Below are positions 8,159 through 16,900 of a DNA stretch of 64,000 nucleotides, piece by piece. The translations under genes were made by a program, and so were the position numbers. The notes beneath the pieces are model-generated. The model was not told the DNA's origin. It worked only from the letters and a program-made list of their open reading frames with translations, and made no database searches. The DNA comes from Chitinophaga sp. sic0106 (GTDB taxonomy: Bacteria > Bacteroidota > Bacteroidia > Chitinophagales > Chitinophagaceae). Positions within the stretch are counted from its first letter, which is position 1. Each line of letters starts with the position of its first letter. Location of the stretch: assembly GCF_019219075.1 (NCBI RefSeq), contig NZ_JAHUWJ010000003.1:248001-312000 (forward strand). Reading direction: 5' to 3'.

Positions 8159-9133
8159 TTATAGGACCTGCGGCCCTTTAACCTGAATGGATTGGCCCAG
8201 CAATACTGCCAGCTTTTTTTCCAGATAATAATTACATGGATACGACACCATGCCAAACTGCCCTTCCGGATTGATTTCCAGGAAATGGTAATTCCCTTGT
8301 TGGTCCACCATCAGGTCGATGGAACCGGTACGAAAGTGCAGAAGCTTCATCAGCTGATCCAGCTTAGCTTCCAGCGTTGCCGGTAGTTTATAGGGGACGG
8401 TCCTGTTGGGCCGTTCGTTGTCATAGTTGCGGAAATCCTCCCGGGTTTTGTGGTTGTTCTGCGAAAAGATGGCCATGGAGTGGCATTCACCATCGAGGTA
8501 GAACGTACGGATTTCAAATTTCTTATCTACCTTTTCCTGTACCAGGGAAGGAAAAAATATTTCCGGCACGAGGTGCAGATTGGCAGGATTGATGGTTTTG
8601 GTGAGCATTTTATAATGACCACCATCAGCATCTTCCAGAAAAATACATTCACTGACAGGTTTTACGATGATGGCAGTGTAGTTCTCCAGCAATGATTCAA
8701 TTTCTTTTTTAGTGGTCACAATTTCCGTGAAAGGGGTATGGATGCCGCATTTGCGGGCAAGTGCGAGCACTTGTAATTTATTGAGGCTCTCTTCCGTGAA
8801 TGGGTCGTTGAGCCACTTTTGGCGGTCGATGAGGTGAAACAGGTATGAATGAAGGCCGTTAAATTCGTCGATGAGGAAGCGTTTGAGCGTGTACTCCGTG
8901 TTGAAGTCCGCTTTTTTGAGCTGGTATTTTGCCGGAAAGCTGTGAATCTTTCTGCGGTACCATACAGCGCTAATATTTTCATTGGCCGGCAGATCGTTTA
9001 GCCGTTGCAGTTGGCACAAATCTTCCCCGTTTACCCGAAGGAAAGGTATCCGCAGGTGGGATAACCACTGGCACACCTGATCGGTGGAGCCTTCCAGGTG
9101 CGACTGGCTTAAGATGAGGATTTGAGCAGACAT
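8159..9133 (-). CDS. gwsG: Grasp-with-spasm system ATP-grasp peptide maturase
   Basis: 324 aa from the ATG at 9133 (MSAQILILSQ). A GTG at 9157 is also in frame but lies inside a strong hairpin, so it is unlikely to be used. The fold is that of graspetide ligases: an N-terminal Rossmann-like part, a central ATP-binding part (AIIVKPVSECIFLEDADGG) and C-terminal Mg/ATP ligands (TGSIDLMVDQQGNYHFLEINPEGQ, about residues 272-295). Enzymes of this type use ATP to join Asp or Glu side chains of a precursor to Ser, Thr or Lys, forming macrolactone or macrolactam rings. The likely substrates are the two precursors encoded just upstream. Confidence 0.92.
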   Translation of the reverse strand: MSAQILILSQSHLEGSTDQVCQWLSHLRIPFLRVNGEDLCQLQRLNDLPANENISAVWYRRKIHSFPAKYQLKKADFNTEYTLKRFLIDEFNGLHSYLFHLIDRQKWLNDPFTEESLNKLQVLALARKCGIHTPFTEIVTTKKEIESLLENYTAIIVKPVSECIFLEDADGGHYKMLTKTINPANLHLVPEIFFPSLVQEKVDKKFEIRTFYLDGECHSMAIFSQNNHKTREDFRNYDNERPNRTVPYKLPATLEAKLDQLMKLLHFRTGSIDLMVDQQGNYHFLEINPEGQFGMVSYPCNYYLEKKLAVLLGQSIQVKGPQVL

Positions 9134-9152
9134 GGTATATGGTTTTTTGGAG

Positions 9153-9179
9153 AGCACTGCCGGCGTCGCCGGCAGTGCT
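9153..9179 (-). promoter_or_regulatory. Strong hairpin between precursor genes and maturase genes
   Basis: A perfect 13-bp inverted repeat (AGCACTGCCGGCG / CGCCGGCAGTGCT) with a single central base. No T-run follows on the transcribed strand, so it looks less like a full terminator than a processing or 3'-stabilising stem that would favour precursor mRNA over maturase mRNA. Confidence 0.65.
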
Positions 9180-9218
9180 TAAATAATGGTCATACTGCTA
9201 TGACGGAAGGAGGTGTTA

Positions 9219-9416
9219 TTACTTATCTTTTTTGTGATCGCAAATGTACACATCCGGACCTTCGTAATGGGTAGGGGTATGTACAGTGGTGCCACCTGCT
9301 GACTCACCGAGGTCGGCTGATAAATCGTTGGAGAGTTGCATCAGACCACCTTTAATAGCGTCCAGGGATTCAACTTTTTTTGCATTCAGTTTTGTCAGAC
9401 TTTTTTTGCTTTTCAT
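9219..9416 (-). CDS. Grasp-with-spasm precursor peptide 1
   Basis: 65 aa from the ATG at 9416 (MKSKKSLTKL); a TTG nine bases further upstream is less likely. The basic leader ends in the double-glycine motif DAIKGG (Gly23-Gly24), followed by LMQLS. Cutting there by the C39 exporter would leave a 41-residue core. The core is rich in possible ring donors and acceptors: GTTVHTPTHYEGPDVY then ICDHKKDK. The leader matches the second precursor (KKV-x-S-x4-KGGLM-x-L), so the two are tandem paralogues. This gene directly precedes the hairpin and the ATP-grasp gene. Ring positions cannot be read from sequence alone. Confidence 0.85.
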   Translation of the reverse strand: MKSKKSLTKLNAKKVESLDAIKGGLMQLSNDLSADLGESAGGTTVHTPTHYEGPDVYICDHKKDK

Positions 9417-9462
9417 AGTTTTCAATTTTAAAATGGTTTTGAAATTTGTGTGTTACAGGTGA

Positions 9463-9639
9463 TTATTTAGGGTCTTTGCGTACATCGGTTACCCAATGCT
9501 GACCATTCCAGGAAGCATAGTTTTCGGTTGTTACCTGCTGATCATCGAAAGAGAATTCAGGTTGCAATGCCATTAAACCACCTTTAACGGTTTCCGGGGA
9601 TGTTACCTTTTTGGTAACCAGTTTTTCTAACTTTTTCAT
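9463..9639 (-). CDS. Grasp-with-spasm precursor peptide 2
   Basis: 58 aa (MKKLEKLVTKKVTSPETV, then KGG at residues 19-21, then LMALQPEF). It shares with precursor 1 the KKV-x-S spacing, the KGGLM-x-L cleavage region and a basic tail (RKDPK here, KKDK there). Cleavage after Gly21 would release a 37-residue core containing DDQQVTTENYASW and NGQHWVTDV. It is the first gene of the operon, 46 bp before precursor 1, with a 287-bp upstream gap able to hold the promoter. It is easily missed because it is under 60 codons. Confidence 0.82.
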   Translation of the reverse strand: MKKLEKLVTKKVTSPETVKGGLMALQPEFSFDDQQVTTENYASWNGQHWVTDVRKDPK

Positions 9640-9866
9640 GAGATATAATTTTTATTAACGACCTAAAATTAGGAGTCAGGACTAAGTGTGGGGATGGGGA
9701 ATATTTATTTGAGGGGTGTGGGTTTATATTCGCAGGCTTTGGGGGAATATTTGTTGCGGATAGTGGCAGGACAGAACGTAAAGTAAAGCAGGTCAGGATT
9801 TTATGACCGTCTCCCTCAAGGATTTTGTTTTATCTTTTTTGCTCGCAAAGCAGGTAAGTTAAAATC

Positions 9867-9897
9867 TTAGCGGACAGACCGCAGGCCTGTCCGCTAA
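9867..9897 (-). terminator. Hairpin after the ECF sigma gene
   Basis: An 11-bp perfect stem (TTAGCGGACAG / CTGTCCGCTAA) with a 9-nt loop, 30 bp past the sigma stop, followed on the minus strand by AGATTTTAA. The rest of the 9640-9926 gap shows no gene; it must hold the RiPP operon promoter, but I cannot place its boxes with confidence. Confidence 0.6.
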
Positions 9898-9926
9898 TGG
9901 ATAAACTTACATCTTTTGATGAATGA

Positions 9927-10571
9927 TTATTTAATTTCCAACTTATCAAGTACGGCGTAAACGATCCTGTCGCAGCGGATAAGATGGAATGGAAATACAA
10001 CGTCGTTGTTGTAGAATTTGGAGATATGTTCGCGGAGCATGAGCTTGGCTCTTAGCTGGCGGACCTTCACATTTACCCGGGAGATATCGAGGGCTTTGGA
10101 GGTTTCAGCAACATTGAGCTGGTCAATTTCCCGGAGAACGAATACGGCACGGTACTTTTCCGGAATGGCCATCAGGGCGCTTTCCAGCACTTTACCCAGT
10201 TCTTTATTGAGTACGGTGTCCACAGGTGTTGCTGCTGTTTTGGGAGCATCCTCATGTTGTTCCAGGCCATCGCTGGCTGTTTTCATCCTTTTTTTCAGGT
10301 GCTGGTGGCATTCATTGATAAGGATGCGTTTGAGCCAGGTGCCAAATGAGGCATCCTTCCGGAATTGGTCCAGGTGCTGGTAGGCGTTAATGTAGGTGAG
10401 CTGCATAACGTCTTCCACGTCCATATCGTTATGAAGAAAAGACATCCCAAGCCTGAACAGGCTTGTATTGTGTCGGCGCATCAGTTGCTCATATAGCCTT
10501 TTTTCGCCGGCCAGTACCCGGGTGATGAGCTCGTTGTCAGTAAACGTGTCAATGGGTTGAATAATAGTCAT
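9927..10571 (-). CDS. ECF-type RNA polymerase sigma factor
   Basis: 214 aa. Region 2 lies at about residues 13-95 (LFRLGMSFLHNDMDVEDVMQ, then TYINAYQHLDQF and FGTWLKRILINECHQHL). Region 4 lies at about 130-190 (IPEKYRAVFVLREIDQLNVAE followed by the helix-turn-helix ALDISRVNVKVRQLRAKL). The tail beyond residue 195 contains several Cys and hydrophobic residues but no clear membrane segment. No anti-sigma gene sits beside it, unlike the second sigma factor of the window at 18909. It lies upstream of the RiPP operon on the same strand, separated by a hairpin; control of that operon is possible but not shown. Confidence 0.9.
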   Translation of the reverse strand: MTIIQPIDTFTDNELITRVLAGEKRLYEQLMRRHNTSLFRLGMSFLHNDMDVEDVMQLTYINAYQHLDQFRKDASFGTWLKRILINECHQHLKKRMKTASDGLEQHEDAPKTAATPVDTVLNKELGKVLESALMAIPEKYRAVFVLREIDQLNVAETSKALDISRVNVKVRQLRAKLMLREHISKFYNNDVVFPFHLIRCDRIVYAVLDKLEIK

Positions 10572-10605
10572 TCAGAAGGATATTAGGTGGTTAAGGTGAA
10601 AATAA

Positions 10606-10633
10606 GTTACAAAAAATGCCAACATTTTGTAAC
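10606..10633. promoter_or_regulatory. Perfect 9+9 inverted repeat in a divergent promoter region
   Basis: GTTACAAAA and TTTTGTAAC are separated by 10 nt, 35 bp upstream of the sigma start and 70 bp upstream of the divergent small gene. The arrangement suits a dimeric regulator. CTTTTTT follows on the plus strand, so a weak terminator is the alternative reading. Confidence 0.45.
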
Positions 10634-10702
10634 CTTTTTTAAAAACTGTTCTCTAATCAATTATAAACCGGAACCGAACCACCTTAAAAGCACTAATGCC
10701 CA

Positions 10703-11035
10703 ATGATGACCGTAGCACAATTCAAACAATCAGGCGTCCCTTTACCGGCCTTAACGCACCAGCGTGTACAGGAGCTGAAGCAAACACCTAAAGGGCAACA
10801 TATTATGTCGCAGCCGTTTACGGCCTTTCCCCATTTGTTGGAATCCCTTACCAATGGTTTACAGGAGAAGCTCGTTTCATTCGAATGGAGTCAGATTTCT
10901 CAGACTGGTCAGCAGGAGGGATTAACCCTGGAAGGACTGAAAGAAGATTACCAGTTTCTGGAGTTCGTGCAGTTTATCATGTTTGTAAAATATACGGAGG
11001 AGAATAAACGGGCCAGAAACAATAACCATCGTTAA
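10703..11035 (+). CDS. Hypothetical protein, 110 aa
   Basis: 110 aa starting at the first of two adjacent ATG codons (MMTVAQFKQSG; 109 aa from the second). It has no signal peptide or membrane segment. It appears mostly helical and polar, with a basic tail (ENKRARNNNHR). The central part contains FTAFPHLLESLTNGLQEKLVSF. It is transcribed away from the ECF sigma gene across a 131-bp gap that carries an inverted repeat, and is followed by a good terminator. I do not recognise the family. Normal codon use and the terminator support a real gene. Confidence 0.65.
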   Translation: MMTVAQFKQSGVPLPALTHQRVQELKQTPKGQHIMSQPFTAFPHLLESLTNGLQEKLVSFEWSQISQTGQQEGLTLEGLKEDYQFLEFVQFIMFVKYTEENKRARNNNHR

Positions 11036-11087
11036 TCACATCCAGTATATTGAAATAACCCTCAAACGTACACGAAAGTGTGCTTTT

Positions 11088-11113
11088 AAAGGCGACAGTT
11101 GGGTCGCCTTTTT
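11088..11113 (+). terminator. Rho-independent terminator
   Basis: Stem GGCGAC / GTCGCC extended by AAA/TTT, 6-nt loop, then TTTTT; about 50 bp after the 110-aa gene. Confidence 0.8.
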
Positions 11114-11126
11114 ATATATTAATATG

Positions 11127-11159
11127 TATCGGGAGGTACCCTGGTGGGGCCTCCCGATA
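11127..11159. repeat. Inverted repeat downstream of the thioredoxin gene
   Basis: TATCGGGAGG and CCTCCCGATA are perfect 10-bp arms with a 13-nt loop, and a GGGGC/GCCCC hairpin follows. There is no T-run on the minus strand, so it may be a 3'-end stabilising structure of the operon ending at 11204. Confidence 0.5.
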
Positions 11160-11203
11160 TGTGGGGCATCCGCCCCTGGTTCCAACCGGGAGAGTAGTGG
11201 TTT

Positions 11204-12340
11204 TTATTTTAATTGTTTCTTAAATTCTGCCAGTTTAGCTTCCATTTCTTTCACGGTATCCTCCAGGATAAAGCCAGCAAATTTACCTTCCTTTAGGTAT
11301 TGCTTGCCAGCATCCACTGCTTGTTGCTGATAATTCACCGCATTCTTATAGTCCCCCATATTGGCATACAAATCAGCAGTCAGCTGGAGATAAATATTTG
11401 CCGGTTCATTAGGATTGGTCAGTTTATCTTTAATCAGTCCCATGGCATACAGGTAGGTATCATTTTTCAGTCCTTTCTTTTGGGCAATTACAGCGGCGGT
11501 GGAGCCTATATAGCCGGGGGTACCTTTTTGCCATTCACAGACAAAAGCCATGGCGCTGTCTTCATTAAAATGCTCAATCATTGTCTGAAATTTAAAAAAG
11601 CCCAGGCTTTTATCCATCGTAGTATCCTTACCCATGGCATCGTTAAGGATCTTGAGTGCCTGCTCAAATTGATTTGCCTTTACCGCTTTATCCCATGACT
11701 CCATAATGGTCATAAATGGTCCCATAGCCGAATCGGCTGCAGCCTCTTTTTGCTGGAATTTCTGGCGTGCAGCCTGTACATCATAGTCAGGGCTCATCAC
11801 CAGGCCTACTACAGAATCAATTTCTACCGGATGCCCAATCCACATGATGATACCATCTTTTACCAGGAAAGAGCAAGGAATGCCACCCTGGCCGGCAGCT
11901 TTCATCCAGTTATTGGCCATCTGCTCATCTTTCGAGTCAGTAACCACATTGAAACCCATTTTATCACCCATACCCTTAACAAATTTGGCTACTTTAGGCC
12001 AGGAGCTTTCATAGGGCTTATCCCCTGTTTTTTCCCAGATGTTTACCGCTGTTACTGTCACATCCTGCTTGTGCTCTTTTGCAAACACTGACAGGTGTGG
12101 CATAGAAGCGATGCATGGCCCGCACCAGGTAGCCCAGAACTCGAATATATACAGGCGTCCTTTTTCATAATTTTTGATAGGTGTACCTTTTAACAAGTTG
12201 CCATACTTAAAGGCCGGCGCTTTGTCGCCAATTGAAAGCTTTGGTTGTTCCTGGCTGAATGCATTTGAAATGCCGGCCACCTGCAACAGCAGTAGCAGCA
12301 TTGCACTCAGGAACATGGATGTTGTTGCTCTGAAATTCAT
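11204..12340 (-). CDS. TlpA-like thioredoxin-fold protein with helical C-terminus
   Basis: 378 aa. A signal peptide (residues 1-29, ending FSQ) is followed by an AhpC/TSA-thioredoxin domain (about 35-190) with active-site WCGPC in FEFWATWCGPCIASMPHLS and the cis-Pro region GGIPCSFLV. Residues 200-375 are helical and TPR-like (SAMGPFMTIMESWDKAVKAN, DYKNAVNYQQQAVDAGKQYL). It is a periplasmic thiol-disulfide protein of the TlpA/ResA group. It is the last gene after SusC and SusD, a recurrent arrangement in Bacteroidota, and may maintain disulfides in the outer-membrane complex or its cargo. Confidence 0.85.
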   Translation of the reverse strand: MNFRATTSMFLSAMLLLLLQVAGISNAFSQEQPKLSIGDKAPAFKYGNLLKGTPIKNYEKGRLYIFEFWATWCGPCIASMPHLSVFAKEHKQDVTVTAVNIWEKTGDKPYESSWPKVAKFVKGMGDKMGFNVVTDSKDEQMANNWMKAAGQGGIPCSFLVKDGIIMWIGHPVEIDSVVGLVMSPDYDVQAARQKFQQKEAAADSAMGPFMTIMESWDKAVKANQFEQALKILNDAMGKDTTMDKSLGFFKFQTMIEHFNEDSAMAFVCEWQKGTPGYIGSTAAVIAQKKGLKNDTYLYAMGLIKDKLTNPNEPANIYLQLTADLYANMGDYKNAVNYQQQAVDAGKQYLKEGKFAGFILEDTVKEMEAKLAEFKKQLK

Positions 12341-12439
12341 ATTTGTTGAGATTTATTTATTGAGATTTAGATTTTATCAGACATGGTTATCCCCTGCGAC
12401 TGACGGGTCAGCGCAAAAACAGCAGGAAATGTGTGTTTG

Positions 12440-13906
12440 TTAGTTAGTTGGGATCGTAAACACGACTTTAGGATCATCCGGCGGTATCACCAGTTGCTGG
12501 CCGCTATTATCGGCGGCCTGCCGTATCATAGGCAATCCGTTCCGGAAATAATCATACCCTGCATGGCCTTCAAAAGCCAGCTCCAGTCTTCTTTCCTTTA
12601 GTATGGCCTCCAGGAGTTCCTGGTCCGTAAGCGCATCTACATCAGCTGCTGGTAGTCCGGCCCTGGTATGGATCAATTTCAAATCGGCCCTGGCAGCGGA
12701 AAAATTACCCAGTTTAGCATGCGCTTCTGCCCTATTCAGGTATTGCTCTCCTACGCGGAGGTATATATTAGGGGCATGGGTGAGCAGTTGTGCGAAGAGC
12801 ACCAGCATTTTGGTTGTTTCGAGCCGCCCGTTGGCGGGATTTGTTCTCAGAAACGTTTTACGGATATCCGCCGGCTGCAACAGTTGCAGCAATTCCTGTC
12901 CTGGCAGGAACGTGCCCCCTCCATTATATTGCGGATCGTAATTGTAGAGCAGTCCAAGCCTGGTGCTGCCGGTAGCATTATCAAACGCAAAAATAATTTC
13001 CTTGTTGTTTGCGAACATAGCCCGGCCTAAGGCGCCGGTTTCATCATCGGCAAACAAATGTTGATAATCGGCTCCCTGGATCAATGTATACTTTCCATCG
13101 CTATAATTCAAGGTACTATCCACATAGGTAATTACTGCATCATTAAAACCAGCGTTTGGCTGTGCTATACTGCCGCCCATATACAGGTAAACTCTTGACA
13201 GTAAGGCCCACGCTGCACCTGTGGTAGCAAAGCTGTTGGGTTTGGTTACCGGTGTTTTCATTTGTTGCGCTGCCAGCTGCAGTTCACTGATGATAAAATC
13301 ATATACTGCTTTTACGGATGCCGGTGCGGGCATATCTGTGAGTGAACTGGTCAATTTTAAGCCAACACCGGGGCTATTGGCTGCATCCTGGTAATAGGGT
13401 TTGCCATACAGGCGAATCAAATTAAAGTAAGTAAAGGCACGGAGGAAGTGATTTTCCCCTTCTGCATACAGTACTTTATTTTTATCTGCTTCAGTGGAAG
13501 ATGAAAAAGCGGTTTGCTTAAATGTCGCAATACCTTCGAGGGTGGTGTTTACACTCACAATAATCTGGTAAGCGCCCCTGTAAAAGTCGCTGCTGAAACC
13601 CAACTGCGGCCCCGGACTATTCTGATAGGCAAATGCGTCTGTGATTTTTAGTACCGGTCCAAAGGTTCTTAAAGTAACGTTGTTGCCACGGCTCTCTGAG
13701 ATATTAGCCAGTGGCTCGTCATAAGAAGTGGTGGCGCTACCGCGCAGCAAGGAATAATTGCCCACTGTAGCTTCTACTATACCTGCCGCAGACGACAGCT
13801 CTCCTTCCTGGTCTATTTTGACAAGTGGCCTGATTTCATCTATTTTCTTATTACACGCCACCATCAAAGCAGCAGTACAGAAAAGCACACTAATATTTTT
13901 ATTCAT
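12440..13906 (-). CDS. RagB/SusD-family outer-membrane lipoprotein
   Basis: 488 aa with a lipoprotein signal (AALMVACNKK). SusD features are the helical TPR core (NHFLRAFTYFNLIRLYGKPYY, about residues 150-170) and the C-terminal YLNRAEAHAKLGNFSAARADL plus LLEAILKERRLELAFEGHAGYDYFR. It follows a SusC gene with STN domain on the same strand by 21 bp, so the two should form one ligand capture and import complex. The ligand cannot be read from sequence. The ECF/FecR pair upstream suggests trans-envelope signalling control. Confidence 0.92.
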   Translation of the reverse strand: MNKNISVLFCTAALMVACNKKIDEIRPLVKIDQEGELSSAAGIVEATVGNYSLLRGSATTSYDEPLANISESRGNNVTLRTFGPVLKITDAFAYQNSPGPQLGFSSDFYRGAYQIIVSVNTTLEGIATFKQTAFSSSTEADKNKVLYAEGENHFLRAFTYFNLIRLYGKPYYQDAANSPGVGLKLTSSLTDMPAPASVKAVYDFIISELQLAAQQMKTPVTKPNSFATTGAAWALLSRVYLYMGGSIAQPNAGFNDAVITYVDSTLNYSDGKYTLIQGADYQHLFADDETGALGRAMFANNKEIIFAFDNATGSTRLGLLYNYDPQYNGGGTFLPGQELLQLLQPADIRKTFLRTNPANGRLETTKMLVLFAQLLTHAPNIYLRVGEQYLNRAEAHAKLGNFSAARADLKLIHTRAGLPAADVDALTDQELLEAILKERRLELAFEGHAGYDYFRNGLPMIRQAADNSGQQLVIPPDDPKVVFTIPTN

Positions 13907-13927
13907 GACTTTCTTTTTTGTAGTGGA

Positions 13928-16900
13928 TCAAAAAGATAATTGGGCGCCAATCATATATCTGCGTGGTATACCCAGCACTCCACCTGAGTTCCCGAAATTC
14001 TGCGCTTCCCCTACCGCCGGACCTTCCGGACTGGAGGCAATTATTTTTTTGGAATAAAGGGTATAAATATTATCGGCAGTGGCATACACCGTAGCATTAG
14101 CCAGCTTCAAACGTTCAATAAATGCCTTTGGCAGCTCATAACTCAACCGGATATTGCGGAGTGAGGCATTACTGGCATCATGCATATATTTATCGGAGCC
14201 GAAATAGTTGGTGGTAGCCTGATAATACAATGATGGCTCTGTTGCATTCGTTTGGCCCGGTGTGGTCCATGGGATCTGCGCGTTGGTGTACTTCAGCTGG
14301 TTGAACCGATCGATAAAAGCCATTTGTGCGTTTGCTGCATAATTATTCGTCATAGTATACTTGATGGCGTAAGTAATCAGGACGCTGAGTAAAAAATTTT
14401 TATAGCTGAAAGTATTTGTTAGTCCTCCGTAAAATCTGGGCTGAAAAGAGCCAACAGTCTGAAACTGTCTGCTATCGCGGTCCGCACCAACTTCCGCCAG
14501 GGTGTTCACATACTCCACCCCTATTCTTTGTCCCTTTGCATCGAATTGAAGTTTCTCAAACAGTGGCTTCCCTGTTTGAGGGTCTACACCGGCGTACTTT
14601 ACGGCTTTCAGGGAATTAATATCATCTCCTTTATACAAATAAAAACTGTTTTGATCGTAATATCCCTGTCTGAGTGAATCATTGGCCAAACTTACAATCT
14701 GGTTTTTGTTCCAACTGAAGTTGAAGGAGGTATTCCAGGTAAAATTCCTGCGCATAATATTTTGCGAATTCAGTACTACTTCCAGACCGGTGTTCTGCAC
14801 AACAGCTGCATTTTGCCATTGTGTCGGGAAACCCGCCATAGGCGGCAGTGTTACTTTCTGAATCAGGTCCTGGGAACGGCGGCGGTAAAAATCAATATTG
14901 GCAGTTAAGCGGTTAAACAGCTCTACGTCTATACCAGTACTCAGCGTTTTGGTGATTTCCCAGCGCAGGTCCGGATTGCCCAACACTGTAATGGTGGCTG
15001 CACCGCTACCACTATATACTTCCCTCGGATCATAAAGTGTTCGCGTCAGGAAGTTGTCGCCCAGCTGCGAGCCGCTGGTACCATAGTTCATCCGTAGCTT
15101 CAGCATGTTCAGCCACTTTGATTGCTCCAGGAACTGCTCGCTGCTGATGTTCCACGCTGCGCCACCAGAATAGAAAGTACCATACCTGTTATTGCTGCCA
15201 AAGCTACTGGAAGCATCAGTGCGAATGCTGCCACTCAGGCTGTAACGGCCTTTATAGGTATATCCTGCTTCACCAAAAATTGAATACACGGCCCTTACAT
15301 CCTTACCACCTTCGAGGTTGCCTACTTTAGTGGAGGGTATACCATAAAACGAGAGATCCGCAGGGCCGCCCATTTCACGAGCCAGGGAGATCACCGGATA
15401 CCCCGCCCTCACATGGTTTACATTTACCAGCATGTCCTCGCTGGTTGTTTGTCCGAATTCGAATGCTGCCAGCGCTCTGATGGAGTGGTCTCCTATCCGC
15501 TTGTTAAAGCTCAGTTGATTGGAAGTCAGGTACGACATCAGGTTACCGGTGGTGGTACCCAGGTAACCCTGTGGTGCAAAAATGGAACTGCCCCCATCAT
15601 AGGTTCTGACATCTATATACTGCACATTCTTATTGTAATTCAGGTTGCCTGAATTAGTACTGGATAAGCTCAGCCAGTCTGTAATTTTGTAATCCAGTTT
15701 GATGGAGCCAAAAAACAACTGAGATTGGAGATTGTAGAAATTATATTGGTTATCGTACAGCGGATTACCTTTTACCTGCTGATTTCCGCCCATTTTATAC
15801 TGCAGCGCAGGCGTTAGTGCGCCTGCACTGTTATACGGATTAGCCCATGGGATATAAGTTTGAACAGAGCCTGCAACGCTGTTGATATCTCTGCTGCCAT
15901 TGTTCATAATGCCGTTGATGGACATACTGGCTGTCAACCGGTCGGTAAGGCGTGTGTCCAGGTTCAGGCGGAAAGTTTTCCTGGTAAGGCTGTTGACGAT
16001 GCTGGTAGCATCTTCCTTATAGTAGGTAGCGCCAATATAGAATTTCGTTTTATCGCTTCCACCACTGGCCGCAATGTTTACGTCGGTGGTATGACTGGTC
16101 CTGAAGGCATATTTTGTCCAGTCGTAGGAGTTGGCCACTGCTTCCTGAGCAGGCAGCATATAGTTGAGGTAATCGGCTACAGTAGGGAATAGCGGAGTGA
16201 GGCTGGCATTGTTCTGTGCATAGTTTTCCGTAAAAAATTTTTGTTGCAGATCATATAGTTCCGGACCAGCCATAAAGTGCATGTTACCCGTATTAGGTAT
16301 ATTGATACCGTGCTTAATATCGGCGGTAATGCGGGTTTTCTCAGTACGACCTTTCTTTGTGGTCACCACCATGACGCCTGCAGCGGCTCTGGAGCCATAA
16401 ATAGCAGTGGCGGCCGCATCTTTGAGGATGGTAATATCCTGTATTTCCTGCGGCGTCACCAGGTCTTTTAAATTCTGATTGGGCATGATTACTCCGTCCA
16501 GCACCAGCAGGGGACCGTAGGACAAGGTAGGGATTACAAATTCGTTTACCTGGTCCAGACCTACACCTGCAATACTGCTCTGGCCCCGCACAAATAGCTG
16601 GCCGCCGCTGCTGGTAGGATCTGCCGCATTTTGCTCTGCAATATATACGCCTGCTACCCGTCCTTTAAGCAAGGATGCCGGATCTGCGGAGGTGATACCC
16701 ATACGGAGGTCATCGCCTGAAATCCTTTGTACGGACCCGGTCATCTCTCCTGTTTTTTTGCTGGTATAGCCGGTAGAAATTACTACTTCTTTTTGTTCAA
16801 TTACTTTTTCTTTCATGGTAAACAGCAGTTCCACGGGTTGCTTGTTTACAGTAATTTTTTCTGAGGTATGGGTAAATCCGATGCAGGAAATTTCGAGCGT

